Source of the DNA: Cudoniella acicularis
Taxonomy: Eukaryota > Ascomycota > Leotiomycetes > Helotiales > Helotiaceae
NCBI GenBank assembly: GCA_013054445.1
Contig: JAAMPI010001040.1
Span: 1-20,733, forward strand
Reading direction: 5' to 3'
Length of the DNA stretch: 20,733 bases
This document shows, one piece after another, positions 1-10,427 of the stretch. The stretch's first letter is position 1. Each line of letters starts with the position of its first letter. The translations under genes were made by a program, and so were the position numbers. The notes beneath the pieces are model-generated. The model did not search any database and was not told where the DNA came from. It saw only the letters and a program-made list of their open reading frames with translations.

Positions 1-2519
1 TGCAGATGCAGGAGATGTGTCCTGTTCGGTTTGTGAGGAGGGGTGGGGAGAGGTTTAGGGGTTGTTAGGGAGAAGGGGGTGGAGGGTGGAGGGTTGGTTT
101 TAGGTGGGCTATAGCGATAAATAGCTTTGTGGGAATTTGAGCAAGTAGCTTTTTCGAAATTTCTATACTCTATCTGTATTTTATCTAGTGACCCTTCCTT
201 CCTTTCCACAATGAACCCTATTTTCCAAGTAAGCCCTACTACGCAGTAAGTCTATTGAATTGTGTGGGAGCGCTTTTCCTTTTTTTATTCTTACCCCGCT
301 TCGTTTCGTCTAGTTATAAACATTTAATTGAACTTCTACCTTACAGGGAAATTTGATCACGAAAAGATGAGCATTGATCAACATAAAATTGAGTAGTTCA
401 AACAGTTGCACTGGTGGTTATATTAGTGAGTTGCATTATCCTAGGACCTGGACCGGAAAACCAGTGAGCGTTTTTGTTTATCAATGGCAAGGGTAGTATA
501 TCTATATCACGTGTTGGCTCGAGTAAGCTAGCTATATGCTGGCTTGAGATTGGAGCTGGAGATGAATGGAAGAAAGATAATTTTGGGGGATAAAACGAGA
601 GTAGGTGAAGTGAATGATTATTAAAAGTAAAAATTCTTTAGTGAGAGTTTTTGGGGGTTGTGTTTTTATTCCTCGTTGGATATTTGGGTTTTACTTCGGT
701 GTCCTTATTCAACACCTCAATTATCCAAAATAACCGCAAACTAATTTCACAAACATCTCAGCGGAAAACACATTATTACACCTCTTATTCCACTTCCCTT
801 CATTGTGCAACGATTAATTCTCAAGAAGGTACTTATTTTATGAAGTGTTTTCGATGGGATTTCAGGCTTGGCTACGCAATTGTCGCATCGATGACTGGAA
901 ATTGAAATAGAGTGCGGTATTTAAGCGCAAGATAGTAGAAGAATAAGGCGAGTTTAGATTTGAGTATATTTTTCAAGGGAAGTTGTAACGCTTCTTACGA
1001 TTTCGTTGGTGTCAAAGTGAGGAGCGGGAAAGTAGATGTGGGGCGGAGCGGGGTCAGGGGCAACTCCTATACGAGTAAGCGAGACGATAGGCGAGGGGCA
1101 GTGCAGACAACACTTCAAAATAATTAAGTAACCTCTAACTAAATTGGTATAATATTTGGTGAGGTTATGGAAATGAAAGTCTAGTGCATATTTGTATTTT
1201 ATTAATGGTAGTTAAGAACGTTTTGGTGGTTAAGCGTTGAAGGGTCGGGAATGATTTTACGGTACCGCACCGTGCCGGCTGAAAAAACCATGAAACGAAT
1301 ATGGACAAAATGAAGTCTTAATTAGCGATTTCCAGGCATTGATTTACTGATAACTGGTTCACTGCGTGAAGAGACAACATATAGTCCACACCTTACGACT
1401 CACAACTTAGCACTTTTTATCAACGGATATAAGCCTAGTATATCGACGCCGGTTCTTAGTAAACCGACGCCATCTAGGGAGCACATGCCCTCCAGCCAAT
1501 TAGAATCGCGAATGCCTTCGCCTCAAGTTTGTTAGAGAAGAAGATGTCCTGCAAATACGCACCCTCTCCTCCCCCTTCCTCCCACTTTTTCTACTAGTTG
1601 ATGCACGTGACTTAATATAAATGTCCTCATGGGCCACCTCAAAAGATTGCCTTATCCTCAGGCGGCCCGCGGTTTAATGTCTCATCCGTCATGCGGCACC
1701 GTCAGCTCGACAATTGGGACGGCCGGAGGCTGGACGCCGGACGGTTATGCATATGCCGGCTTTACGCCCGACGACAACACAGAACTCTCCTCTACAGGCT
1801 GCTGCAGCCCGTAGGTGCGCCGTCCAGGGTCGAGATTAAGGGCAACATACGGGCGATGATTCGCCGCTGACAGGCTGGCAGCCAACCTTTCGGCAATCGG
1901 CGGTATGCAGGCGCAGCTTTGCTCGTGGCACAGGAAGCACCTAGAGGCCTAGCTAAGGCGTAGTGATAGTACACAGGCTCTACTACGGTTCGGAAACTCT
2001 GCTCTCGCTAGACAGTGTCAGTTTCTTTTTCTTCAAAAAAAGGGGGGAGTAAGGGGGGTTGTCGATATGCTATGCACTCTGGCGTTGCAAGAGGGGCTGA
2101 GAGACCTGATCGTCGGCTCGAAGCGACGCAGGAGGCCCCTAGGCAAGCCGACAATTATTACTCCTCGGCATTTTCCTCACCAAGTTTGGGCCGACGAGGC
2201 AACTGAATGGATGGGTGAAGAAAGCCGACAAGTAATTAAGCGCCGAAACCGAAACCCGACGGAATTGTTTTCATTTTTTTCTAAGATATGGTGCGCCCTA
2301 TTTACTCATGACCAGAACCGTTCACGCCGTAGCATCGCTTTTTCTCCCTGCAGGAACACCAAAAAAAATCATCATTAATCATCAATCATTGATTCATCAT
2401 GCCATCTTCCGCTCAAGATTCTCTAAAGTGTAGTACGTAGCTACCAAACCTTTGAACATCGCTGAGTGCTACATTTATCGCTATCTAGTCAATTTGTGGC
2501 TATATCAGCCAAGGTGGCC
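1..2519. other. Gene-poor left flank
   Basis: No convincing coding region is visible on either strand. Short open frames here have no recognisable domain and no partner exons. About 1-1560 is AT-rich with T- and A-runs. About 1640-2230 is clearly richer in G+C, with many CGG/GCC steps, and is bordered on its left and inside by pyrimidine-rich and purine-rich tracts. The stretch next to 2519 is downstream of the minus-strand zinc-cluster gene and probably holds its 3' UTR. The GC-rich part could be remnant mobile DNA or a decayed gene, but I recognise nothing in it. Confidence 0.5.
1565..2060. repeat. GC-rich segment bounded by imperfect inverted C/T-rich tracts
   Basis: A pyrimidine-rich tract at about 1569-1591 (C-run, TT, CTCCC, then T-run) is approximately the inverted complement of the purine-rich tract at about 2035-2058 (A-run, G-run, AGTAA, G-run). 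The roughly 490 bp between them differ in composition from the AT-rich surroundings. The arrangement resembles terminal inverted repeats, but the tracts are low-complexity and I found no clear target-site duplication, so chance is a real alternative. Confidence 0.2.
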
Positions 2520-3527
2520 TCAAGTGTTGTCGAAGGTAGAATGGTGGTATGCAAAAGGAAGCGGAGCTGCAGGCGGCTCGTCGGAGAGTGTAGCTTGATT
2601 GTTGTAGATTATTGTGTCCCAAGCATCCGACAATTCAACATCATTGAAAGACTGATTTTGGTAAACTGGGGTGCTGAAGCTTGCAGGTGCATTGAGAGTT
2701 CCGATCATTTGCACTGGCTGGAAGTTGTGCTGCAACTCTGGTGATGTCAACGGCGGATCGTGATCCCCGAAAAGCTCGTTGATTTGGAGAGTAACATGTT
2801 CGAAACCGCCTTGACGATTCTCGAATTCCGCGAACCCCATCGAAAGATTTGAGATTGGCGTTTCTTCGAAATTGAATGGCACGGCGTTGTAAGTTTCTCC
2901 CCTTGGTTGGGGTGCCGAAGCGTAACCGAATTGCGGATCTGCCTCCTTGGAGTTGTCGTCGAATTGGTTGAAGTCGAGAGAGCTGGCAATATGTAAAGTT
3001 GGAGCCTGCGAAGATATGGCGGATGTTGCGTCCAGACGCGCCATCTGGATTGCCTCTTTGTGTAAACCAAAGGATTGAGCGTACCAGTGATTCTCCACCT
3101 CGAATGATGAAACGGGCGTGGCCATGTCGGCCCACAGTGGGAATTGTTCTCCTCGCTCCATATGACTTTCGAGACAGCCGTGAGGTTCAACTCCTGTTTG
3201 ATGGAAGGCGCTGACTCCATTTCGAATGGTAGATTCCAACACATGCTCGAGCTGGGGTGAGGAGAGTTCGGACGTATACGCTGGGAGGGGAGACGCTCCG
3301 TCTGCGGAACTTCCAGGGGGTGTGACGGCATGGAAGCACTTTTAAAATCAGTACAAGAGGTGTGTGAGATGGTTGGAACATCCTACTCGGACTTTTCTTT
3401 TGCGGCACTCCATACAAGCACCGGCTTTTCGAGTTTTTGCAACCTCTAGCCTCCTCATTGGATCGAATCGTTTGCGTATCCTTTTTTGTGTAGTGATATT
3501 AGACTTTTCCCCCTTTACTTGAACCAT
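2520..3527 (-). CDS. Putative zinc-cluster transcription factor with a half Zn2Cys6 motif
   Basis: Two exons, 3527..3387 and 3338..2520, around a 48-nt GT-AG intron (3386..3339, with CTGAT near the acceptor); product 319 aa. Exon 1 ends in a basic stretch followed by GACMECRKRKVR, and the splice places a cysteine first in exon 2, giving C-x2-C-x6-C (C38, C41, C48) followed by F-H. This matches the first half of a fungal Zn2Cys6 DNA-binding domain, and the preceding KRIRKRFDP/RRLEVAKTRK resembles the usual N-terminal flank. The second half with three more cysteines is absent; the rest is acidic, Pro/Gln/Asn-rich and low-complexity, as in activation regions. A nuclear regulator is inferred. The ATG at 3527 was chosen because it starts just before the basic region; the frame stays open upstream to an ATG at 3611, which would add a hydrophobic stretch that looks spurious. 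Confidence 0.65.
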
Positions 3528-5225
3528 AATTGAAATGCAGAGAAGGAAAATAACCAGAATGACCAGTGTCTGATTTATTGACCTGCGGGCAAACAGAGAT
3601 ATGAATGTCAATCCTACGTAGTAGGGGGGAAAGAGCAGAGGGGAGTTGAAGGGACGAGCGAAAGGTAAACCACTTATGTGCTTCTCACCGAGAAAACGAC
3701 TTACATCTCTGTTTTATTGGTCTGGTTAACACTCTGGTCAGTGTATAAATATGCAAGCATGCTCAGGTCAATTGAGCACAGAACGGATCTGCCAATCGCG
3801 AATGCGCAGTAAAACGCCACAAACCGCAAAAAAAGAAATGAAATTATCTACGAAGCAACAGCCATTACGAAGCCACCGCATAACCACCACACAACCACCG
3901 CTAAGCCGCAGCCTACAATCCGTCATCCCGCAGATAAAAGTCTACTTGTGTTTTGTTTGTTTAGACGCACGTGTCTTTGCCGCTCTGTAACCTTCAACGA
4001 AATATTTTGAATTCCTTGGGTCATAGCTCGATATCACAAAATGTGCAGGCGAAGGTAGACTTAACCACTTTTCGCAAATACTAGGAAATGATAAAATAAA
4101 TAAGCAATAGGGCACAATAAAGAAGAGACTTCTAAGCATCAGCTGCTGGCGACTTCGCGAAGATTCGGCTTGAAACAAAACAACGCGAGCACGTGATAGG
4201 TGCGATTGATCTCAACAACCACGACGAGTACATATGAAATAATTTGATCGAGTAAAGTGATGATGAGCCGTAGGCCGCATATCGACTCCTCCGTGTTATT
4301 CATCGAAACATGATGTTAAAGTGAATCTCATTGGAAGCAAATCACGTTTTTGCTTATGCCTCGGGCTATACAGAAAAATTGAAAATCAAAGTGTCCAAAC
4401 GTGAGAAAATTGCATGTCGAGGGCAGCCAGAAACTTTACTAGGATCTAAGAGGTGGCACTATAGAGACCTCCTCGGTAATGCAGTATATGTATCAGGAAT
4501 TGCATGGTTCGACGGGTAGGGAGGGAATGCTACTGCTAAAGGCAACCTGCTGCAAGGGCAGTGTGATTTCTTCCAATCTACCATTCTTTTCAAACTCGCT
4601 CTATAGGCCCGCACTTGCGGTTGAGAATCCCGTTCATAGACTACTGAGAGGTCGAAGGGATGTCTGTTGCTAAAATACCCCCAAAAAAGGCAACGTGAGT
4701 AGAACACAATACAGCATGTACTTGCATATCCACCCAGATTTTACAAGTGTTCACCCTTGCGAAAATACGTCTCAAGTCAATTCTAAGTTAGCACATGGCT
4801 CGGAAGATTTGGTGGGCTCGGGAACGTTAAGGAAACAAGATATCTTTAGAAAGAGGAAAAACCATAAACGAAGTTGACCTCTAAGCGCAGATGAACGTAG
4901 GGGTTTTTGTGAAAGGCCTTCAACTCGGTAGATAGTGGTGTATGCAGGTTCTCTTGCCGTTGTGGTTGTGTCAGTGATTTCGGCGAAAATGAGGGATTTC
5001 GTGTCTAAGTCCTTGAGAAAGCACCTGACCGAAGATTCGAGATTCGTCGGTTTGATCTCGGCCAACGAAGCGGATACCATGCGAAAGCCCAAGATATTGC
5101 ATGTGGAAGTGTGAAGAACATGCGATCACCACCAACTGTACAATGTCCCATTCTCTAGTTATGCATACACGCAAGATCCTCCCTTCCAGCCATCCCAAGC
5201 CCAATCAACCATATCTGCAAAGCAT
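3528..5225. other. Intergenic, no gene recognised
   Basis: About 1.7 kb between the zinc-cluster gene (promoter side) and the 3' end of ATP14. Short frames on both strands show no domain, no codon pattern and no linkable exons. The promoter of the minus-strand zinc-cluster gene should lie at about 3530-3800. About 5100-5225 is likely ATP14 3' UTR. A minus-strand frame around 4772-5092 is open for about 100 codons but resembles nothing I know and is not called. Confidence 0.5.
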
Positions 5226-5783
5226 CTAGTGATGAGCATCCTCTTCCTCAGGCTCCTCCTCAAACCAGTCGAACTCTTGACTCTCAGCACCACCCTCAGC
5301 TTGTCCTTCAATTTCCACAGCTGATGCTTCGTAGGTTTGTAGTTCCTTCGCGATGTCGGCCTCCTCTGGTGATTTAGGTGGGCTTGGCGCGCTGAATGTC
5401 TGAACGTGGCCTTCGGAATCGGTGGCCTTGACGGCTGGTACTTTGTAGGCTTTCAATTCGCGGACATAGAGGTCTTGGACGAGATCTGCCAGAAGAAATT
5501 TGTTAGCAGAAGCGGGAGATTGACGGTGCGCATTGGAAGGGCCTAGCGGAGCTTTGCGGGATTTTTGAGGGTAGGCATATTCTGGAGGCAATCCCAGATG
5601 TATAAGATGAGTTGGACGAACCTCGACGGACGGCAGTAGGGGTGATGAATGTGCGCTTCGCAATTGTACCGGTGGCTTGCTGCCTCACGGCGCGGGCGAT
5701 CGAGGAGCGCTGCAATGGTTAGTTGAATTCCTACAGAAGCTGTATGAATCGCATACCGAAGCTCTGAGACTTTGAGTGAACAT
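5226..5783 (-). CDS. ATP14: Mitochondrial F1Fo ATP synthase subunit H
   Basis: Subunit H is a small peripheral-stalk component of the fungal mitochondrial F1Fo ATP synthase. Three exons fit exactly: 5783..5757, 5709..5622 and 5485..5226, with GT-AG introns 5756..5710 (47 nt) and 5621..5486 (136 nt). The product is 124 aa, the usual length. Residues 1 to about 37 are rich in Arg/Ser/Ala with few acidic residues, a typical matrix-targeting presequence. The mature part starts with DLVQDLYVRELKAYKVP, the conserved opening of the family, continues through a Pro/Ser-rich segment (SAPSPPKSPEE) and ends in a very acidic tail (EFDWFEEEPEEEDAHH). The first exon codes for only nine residues; its ATG is supported by the phase of intron 1 and by the presequence. 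No lesions are seen. This is the only clear core housekeeping gene in the window. Confidence 0.93.
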
Positions 5784-7109
5784 GATGGCAGGTGTGGTGG
5801 TGTCAATTGGATTGATGAGGCCGTTGATGCTGTCGGGATTTTGACCGCGAGAAACGAGGTTACTTCAAAGCACGTGATCGTACCAGCTAAGTTTGAGAAC
5901 CTTGTGGCCTCAGGCTTTATTGCAAAGCTCCCACGAATTCGAAACCAACCTCGAAATCTCATCTGGTGATCTTCATCAACACACCTGCGACCCTGAGCAG
6001 CTCACGATGCCTATTTGGCCCCCAAATCTCGCATCCAATAAGCAATGATGCATGTCACACGATATCTAGTGGATTTATATCCTCTTCCCCAGGACCAGGT
6101 GAGTAGCATATGGTACCCGCACAGCAGTTGGTGTACAGCGCCACGCTGTGGAATCATCAGTTCCAGGATTTCAGTTGAGAACTTGAGGCGAGATCCCTAT
6201 TTTCGTTTGTTTGTATCCAATCAAGCGCGTCGTGGCCGAAATACGTCTGATGGACGTCAACATGTCGCTCGCTTTTCCCACTATTATTCTTCATTTCCTA
6301 TCTCAACTTTTCTTAAATTCTTTTGAGGTATGGGAAGGTCAAATCGTGCTGCTATTCTTCAAATTGAACTACGTATGAGCCACAAGTTACAATGGTTCGT
6401 CCTTGCAGCTTTCGAGGTATCATTTTATCCCAATCAATCTAGGTAGAAGCGCCCTATGTTGGAAAGATGTTGACACTTGGACTTCGTCAAGACCCTCTTT
6501 TTATTGACGTGTTAGGTGTCTTTTTCAAGCAATAGTTTGTCAACAACACATCTACGTATTTCGCAATGACTTGGAAGGCTTATTTTAGATATTCAAAGGA
6601 CGAGGGGCTGGAGGCCAAGATTTGAATGTCACGTGGTAGAAGCCAAAAATCTCACTCATACCGAAAATTTGTGTAGTTGCTATGCTTCTTACGGACTTGT
6701 GGCTTAAAATGCGAATTTTTAACTACTTGAGCGCAGTGTTCTAGGCACTTCGAAAGTCTTGCGGTGTTTTCTGGGCAAATGAAATGGAAATGAGACGCCT
6801 AGTGAATGTCAAGCTTCCTGCCAAGTTGGTTGTTACTGATCGCCGTACTTTCTCGTATTCAGATTTCTTCCCCTCTGCTCTTTTGCTCTTCTACACTTCT
6901 GTATAAATCTTTATCAACGATCCGAGCACCTGCAAATTGAATTGACTGCGCCAGGTAACCCGCCCGTCCCTCTCACCACGCAACACGACAACGCCATACG
7001 TTTTGCTTGGATGGCACAGTGACACATCGATCAGCCTGAATGATTTCTGCCCTTACTGTTGCCTGAAGACGAACTCTCGCTCGAGTGGTATTTCAGAAAT
7101 CGCTGCAAC
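5784..7109. other. Intergenic: ATP14 promoter side and 2EXR upstream region
   Basis: The two flanking genes diverge, so the region should contain both promoters. ATP14 control is expected near 5784-6050 on the minus strand. Short plus-strand frames at 5772-5969 and 6045-6326 show no domain. About 6330-6900 is AT-rich and shows nothing recognisable. A C/T-rich stretch at about 6870-6900 and a TATAAAT at 6902-6908 precede the 2EXR gene. Confidence 0.5.
6902..6908 (+). promoter_or_regulatory. Possible TATA box upstream of the first 2EXR gene
   Basis: TATAAAT follows a pyrimidine-rich run and lies about 200 bp before the ATG at 7110. Position and composition fit a fungal core promoter with a roughly 150-nt leader. 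Such strings are common in AT-rich DNA, so this is weak. Confidence 0.25.
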
Positions 7110-7829
7110 ATGTCTCCCAAAAATTGCTTCACACTGTTTCCAAGACTACCAACCGAACTTCGGTTTAAAATCTGGGAAATTGCGCTGTCAAGGCTTTCCA
7201 TTATGGACTTTCGAGATCAGGTCGATGAGAAAGGGAAATGCATGGGAGGGTACCTTTTTCAATCTGGAGGTCACGGCTCAATTGCTCGAGCGTGTAAAGA
7301 AGCGTGGCGACTGATGGTAAAATCCCATCAGAGGATTGAACTATTGCTGGGATATAGAGTCTCTCGACATCGCGTTGCAACTTGGATCGACTTCACAAAT
7401 ACGATCTTCTACCTCGGTCGCGGGAATTTCATGTGGTCTTCTATGGAAACGTTGAGCCCGGATGCAATTTCTACCCGCGTGAAGAATGTTGCTATTGGTT
7501 GGAGTACTCCTTGGAAGGTCCGCGAGACTTGCGACCAGCTTGAGGTATTTCAAGCTCTTCAACACGTCGTTATTTTAGTCCCTCCACGGCGATCGCAAGG
7601 CGAAGCTCAACGCAGCTTAATTACACCACTTGACTTCCAGGACCTAGAATTTCAGCTGAGCGGACAAATTACTTTCACCGGTACTTCAGCAAAGGATATG
7701 AACTACTTGAACTCGATAATTGAGAAAATGATTATTACGAAGTTCCAAAAACTGGGTCGAAACTTGCCGATTGTCGACATTGTTGTTTCAGAATTCATGT
7801 ATTCGCCAGAGTGGGATATTGGATGTTAA
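7110..7829 (+). CDS. 2EXR domain protein (first of two paralogues)
   Basis: Intronless, 239 aa. Residues 7-26 contain the 2EXR signature: F-x-L-F-P-x-L-P-x-E-L-R-x-K-I-W-E-I-A-L. A conserved ACKEAW-like helix follows, then WIDFTNTIFYLG, then a V-rich strand HVVILVPPR, and near the C-terminus LGRNLPIVDIVVSE. The molecular function of 2EXR proteins is unknown; they are expanded in filamentous ascomycetes. The ATG at 7110 (MSPKN) was preferred because the frame upstream has only a non-ATG start and because the paralogue at 14444 also begins MSP with the same spacing to the motif. No lesions seen. Confidence 0.8.
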   Translation: MSPKNCFTLFPRLPTELRFKIWEIALSRLSIMDFRDQVDEKGKCMGGYLFQSGGHGSIARACKEAWRLMVKSHQRIELLLGYRVSRHRVATWIDFTNTIFYLGRGNFMWSSMETLSPDAISTRVKNVAIGWSTPWKVRETCDQLEVFQALQHVVILVPPRRSQGEAQRSLITPLDFQDLEFQLSGQITFTGTSAKDMNYLNSIIEKMIITKFQKLGRNLPIVDIVVSEFMYSPEWDIGC

Positions 7830-8126
7830 ATTACGCGTAGGATTTCACCTGTCCAACTTTAAAATTTGGATATGAACAGTCATCTTGGGTTTTAAACAGT
7901 GACGTTAGCTGGATATCCGTCTCTTGCCTCCCATGTTGGCGTCGGTAAAGCCAGTCAACAGTCATAAGAACAAGTAAGTATGGAAGTCCTATTAAGATAA
8001 TTATCCACCAGCTCCCTTTTCGATTAAGAATCTTCTTGGCTAATTCGGAGAGTTACAGAACATCCATCAAGTCTATCCTGCTCTATAAACCAGACACTTA
8101 ACGCCCAATATCATTACTGCATCCCT
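7830..8126. other. Convergent intergenic stretch
   Basis: About 300 bp between the 3' ends of the 2EXR gene and the minus-strand coiled-coil pseudogene. It probably holds both 3' UTRs. No coding signal, hairpin or repeat of note was seen. Confidence 0.4.
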
Positions 8127-9626
8127 TCAGTGCACCACGACATGCGCCTTTTCGAGAACAAGGCGTGCTTCTAGATCCAAATCTGGATACTTGACTAGTG
8201 TACTAAATAATGTAAATGCGATATTTGGGGCATCTGAATTCGAAACCTCCCTGGTCCCTTCCGGCGGGGGTTCCTGGTCTTGAGCATCAGCTTCCTCGCA
8301 TACTAGTCTTGTGCCCGACATCGAAAATTCGCACTTGTATGAGTCTCTGCAACTTCGTAAACGGAGGTTTAAATCAAATGCATCTCTGCACAAAGAAAGA
8401 TATAATTCGCGAAGGGCTGCATCTGCTTTGGTGGCACCGCTCTCTGAAGTATATCCTTTTACCACTTGAGCCATGATATCCTGGATATAATGTGCCACCT
8501 TCTCTGGCATTGAGCTTTTCTTCTTAAGCAAGTTTGCACTCTCCACTTGGCGACTTCATGTTCTTGGCCTGCAAAAGAAGTTAGAAACAACCAATCAGGA
8601 GAGTTATTGTTTTAACCTGCAGCTACATCTTTGACCGCCGATTCAAACATAACGAGACCTCTTTCAAGTTCCCCAGTCGAGTCCCAGTCTTCAAATCCAA
8701 ACCTCGGCATGGATAAAAAATTATCGTAGATTATGGAGAAAACTTTGGCTCTCAACCGGCTCTGGATTTGCGAGGAGGTAAAACCTTGGTCCCAGAAATT
8801 CAGAAAATCGAGAGATTTCGATGTTTTTCCCGCCATTGGTCGCTTGCGTGGATCCTTCTGGTAGAATTTGTGCACAATTTTCTGTATTCCGTTTCTCAAA
8901 GTAACAAATGCTCTGTTGGTAGTGGCATCGTCTACCTGCTCATTCTCTTTACCCCTTTTCTTGACTATCATAGAGCGGAATCTTGCCGTTTGCTCTTTCA
9001 GTCTTCTATTTTCTTGCTCCATTGCCTCGTATTGATGCACCATTGCTTCCTTCTGCCTTTTCAGATCTTCAAATTGTTCTGCTAAATCTGGCTTCTGCCT
9101 TGTTTCCGCCGTTTCTCGTGACCTTTCGAATCCGTTAAGCTTACATTTAAGAGTTTCATTGTCAAATTGAAGCTGCAGAAAATCCTGCTCCCATTGTCTG
9201 TTGTATATCTGGAGATTTTCCTTGTCAAATCTCAAATCATCTCTTTCGCGCCGGAGTAATGGCTCGTTCTCTTTCAATCTTTCAACTTAACGCTCTTCCC
9301 CTACAGGTTGCTTTGGGGAATGGGATCGAGAGCTAGAAAAAAATGACTGGATCTATCAATGTACTGAACGGGAAGTCGGATGGCCAACACACCAAGAAAC
9401 CTGAGCTTTCATTAATGCAAGCTTTGCTCAAGCCAACGTGTCTCTCTTCGTGGAAACATTTCTGTAGGCTGTCAAATTCTTTGAGTAGCTTCCGGTCCTA
9501 GCGGTCGAAATTGTCTTGAATGAATTTCTTCAGTTCCTCGATGTCAATTGTGATGGGGATGTTTGCTTTGGTTCGAAAGTGTCCTGAGGAACGATTGCCA
9601 GCCGGCCTACTATCATGATTCTCCAT
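8127..9626 (-). pseudogene. Broken coiled-coil protein gene
   Basis: Reads as one gene of three exons with lesions. Exon 1 starts at ATG 9626 (MENHDSRPAG...) and shows an in-frame TAG at 9500..9498 (codon 43), after which coding resumes as DRKLLKEFDSLQK. A frame-consistent intron is 9390..9333 (58 nt, T-rich before TAG). Exon 2 runs from 9332 and meets an in-frame TAA at 9289..9287, immediately followed by VERLKENEPLLRRERDD and a long charged coiled coil with heptad-like spacing (about 9280-8950). A globular part follows (RPMAGKTSKSLDFLNFWDQ region). An intron starts at 8616. Exon 3 (to stop 8127) carries LRELYLSLCRDAFDLNLRLR. At the 8616 intron the good acceptor (8569) leads into a frame that fails, while an acceptor at 8546 keeps the frame. 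Both stops equal CAG/CAA with C changed to T at CpA. I do not recognise the family. A shorter protein starting internally, or two genes, are alternatives. Confidence 0.65.
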
Positions 9627-10427
9627 GCTTTATTGGTATTTGTTGAATACTCTCGGTTTGATACTTTCTTTTGATAACTAAAGCAGGACTTCTAGAGAAG
9701 TTCCTTGCCTGATTATCGAAGGATTTTGTTGAAGGATGTTGATAGCTTGCGGTTGAATGGGATTTATCCTAATCTATTTCAGGTTGACGAACAGACTCAA
9801 AACCGTTGGTGCTACCTGATGTTGCCAAGGACACGGTATAGAGGTTGTCATAACCAGTCAAGTACACCCGCTCATACAAATTCATACCTTTACCGCGCAA
9901 CAGCGAAAGAGGAACCGAGGAGGTTGGGATACTGTATACCGGAATGAGGCCCCGAACTCGAGGTACTCCCAACTAGAACACCAATAAATTTCTTTTTCAT
10001 TGTATGTTCTGAGAAGTTCAGGGATTGGATAGAGTGCTTGAACCAGGCGCCCTGCTACACGCCTAATAAAAATTCGGGGTGTTCAAACATTTAACCTACA
10101 ACGGCCGCAGCGGGTTGCATCAACAGGTAGACAGCATGCAGTAATTTAAGCCCAAGACCTCATTTGAAACGATTCTTGAAAGATTTCCTACTGCGGACCG
10201 AGAAAGAGGCCCAGAATCCGATTTAACAATTTTTCTGTCTGCAAGCATCACAACTATCTGTCGGAGGCGTGCTATTTAAATGGCCCAGACCGTATTACCT
10301 TTAACCAGAAGGATTATTTCGATACAAAATCAGTTTACTTTTCCTCTAAGACCTTTTTTAAGCTTCATCACTCGTACTCTTTGGAATTGAAGATACGCTT
10401 TTCATTTCGGTTTGAGATATTTCAAAG
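9627..10427. other. Divergent promoter region, no gene recognised
   Basis: About 800 bp between the 5' ends of the coiled-coil pseudogene (-) and the Hsp70-like pseudogene (+). Frames at 9705-9947 (+) and 9769-9972 (-) overlap on opposite strands and neither has a recognisable domain. The minus-strand one, with YERVYLTGYDNLYTVS, looks slightly protein-like and may be a gene scrap, but I cannot identify it. 10250-10427 is the likely promoter of the Hsp70-like gene, with a TATTTAAAT at about 10271. Confidence 0.4.

Noticed and set aside
651..905. Short plus-strand frame in the left flank
   Set aside because: AT-rich, no domain, no exon partner; length is expected by chance.
1259..1280. GC-rich partly palindromic stretch (ACGGTACCGCACCGTGCCGG)
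   Set aside because: Arms are short and imperfect, and no gene nearby would use it; kept only as a note.
2067..2378. Arg-rich plus-strand frame near the GC-rich island
   Set aside because: Composition follows the local base bias; no similarity to a known domain.
3527..3611. Hydrophobic N-terminal extension of the zinc-cluster protein as a membrane segment
   Set aside because: A membrane anchor directly before a DNA-binding motif is unlikely, and a better placed ATG exists at 3527.
4772..5204. Overlapping minus-strand frames downstream of ATP14
   Set aside because: No motif, no codon signature, and they lie where the ATP14 3' UTR is expected.
9769..9995. Minus-strand frame with a protein-like stretch (YERVYLTGYDNLYTVS) and an upstream ATG in a second frame
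   Set aside because: The two frames do not join by a credible intron, no domain is recognised, and an opposite-strand frame of similar length overlaps it. Perhaps a gene scrap, but not supportable.
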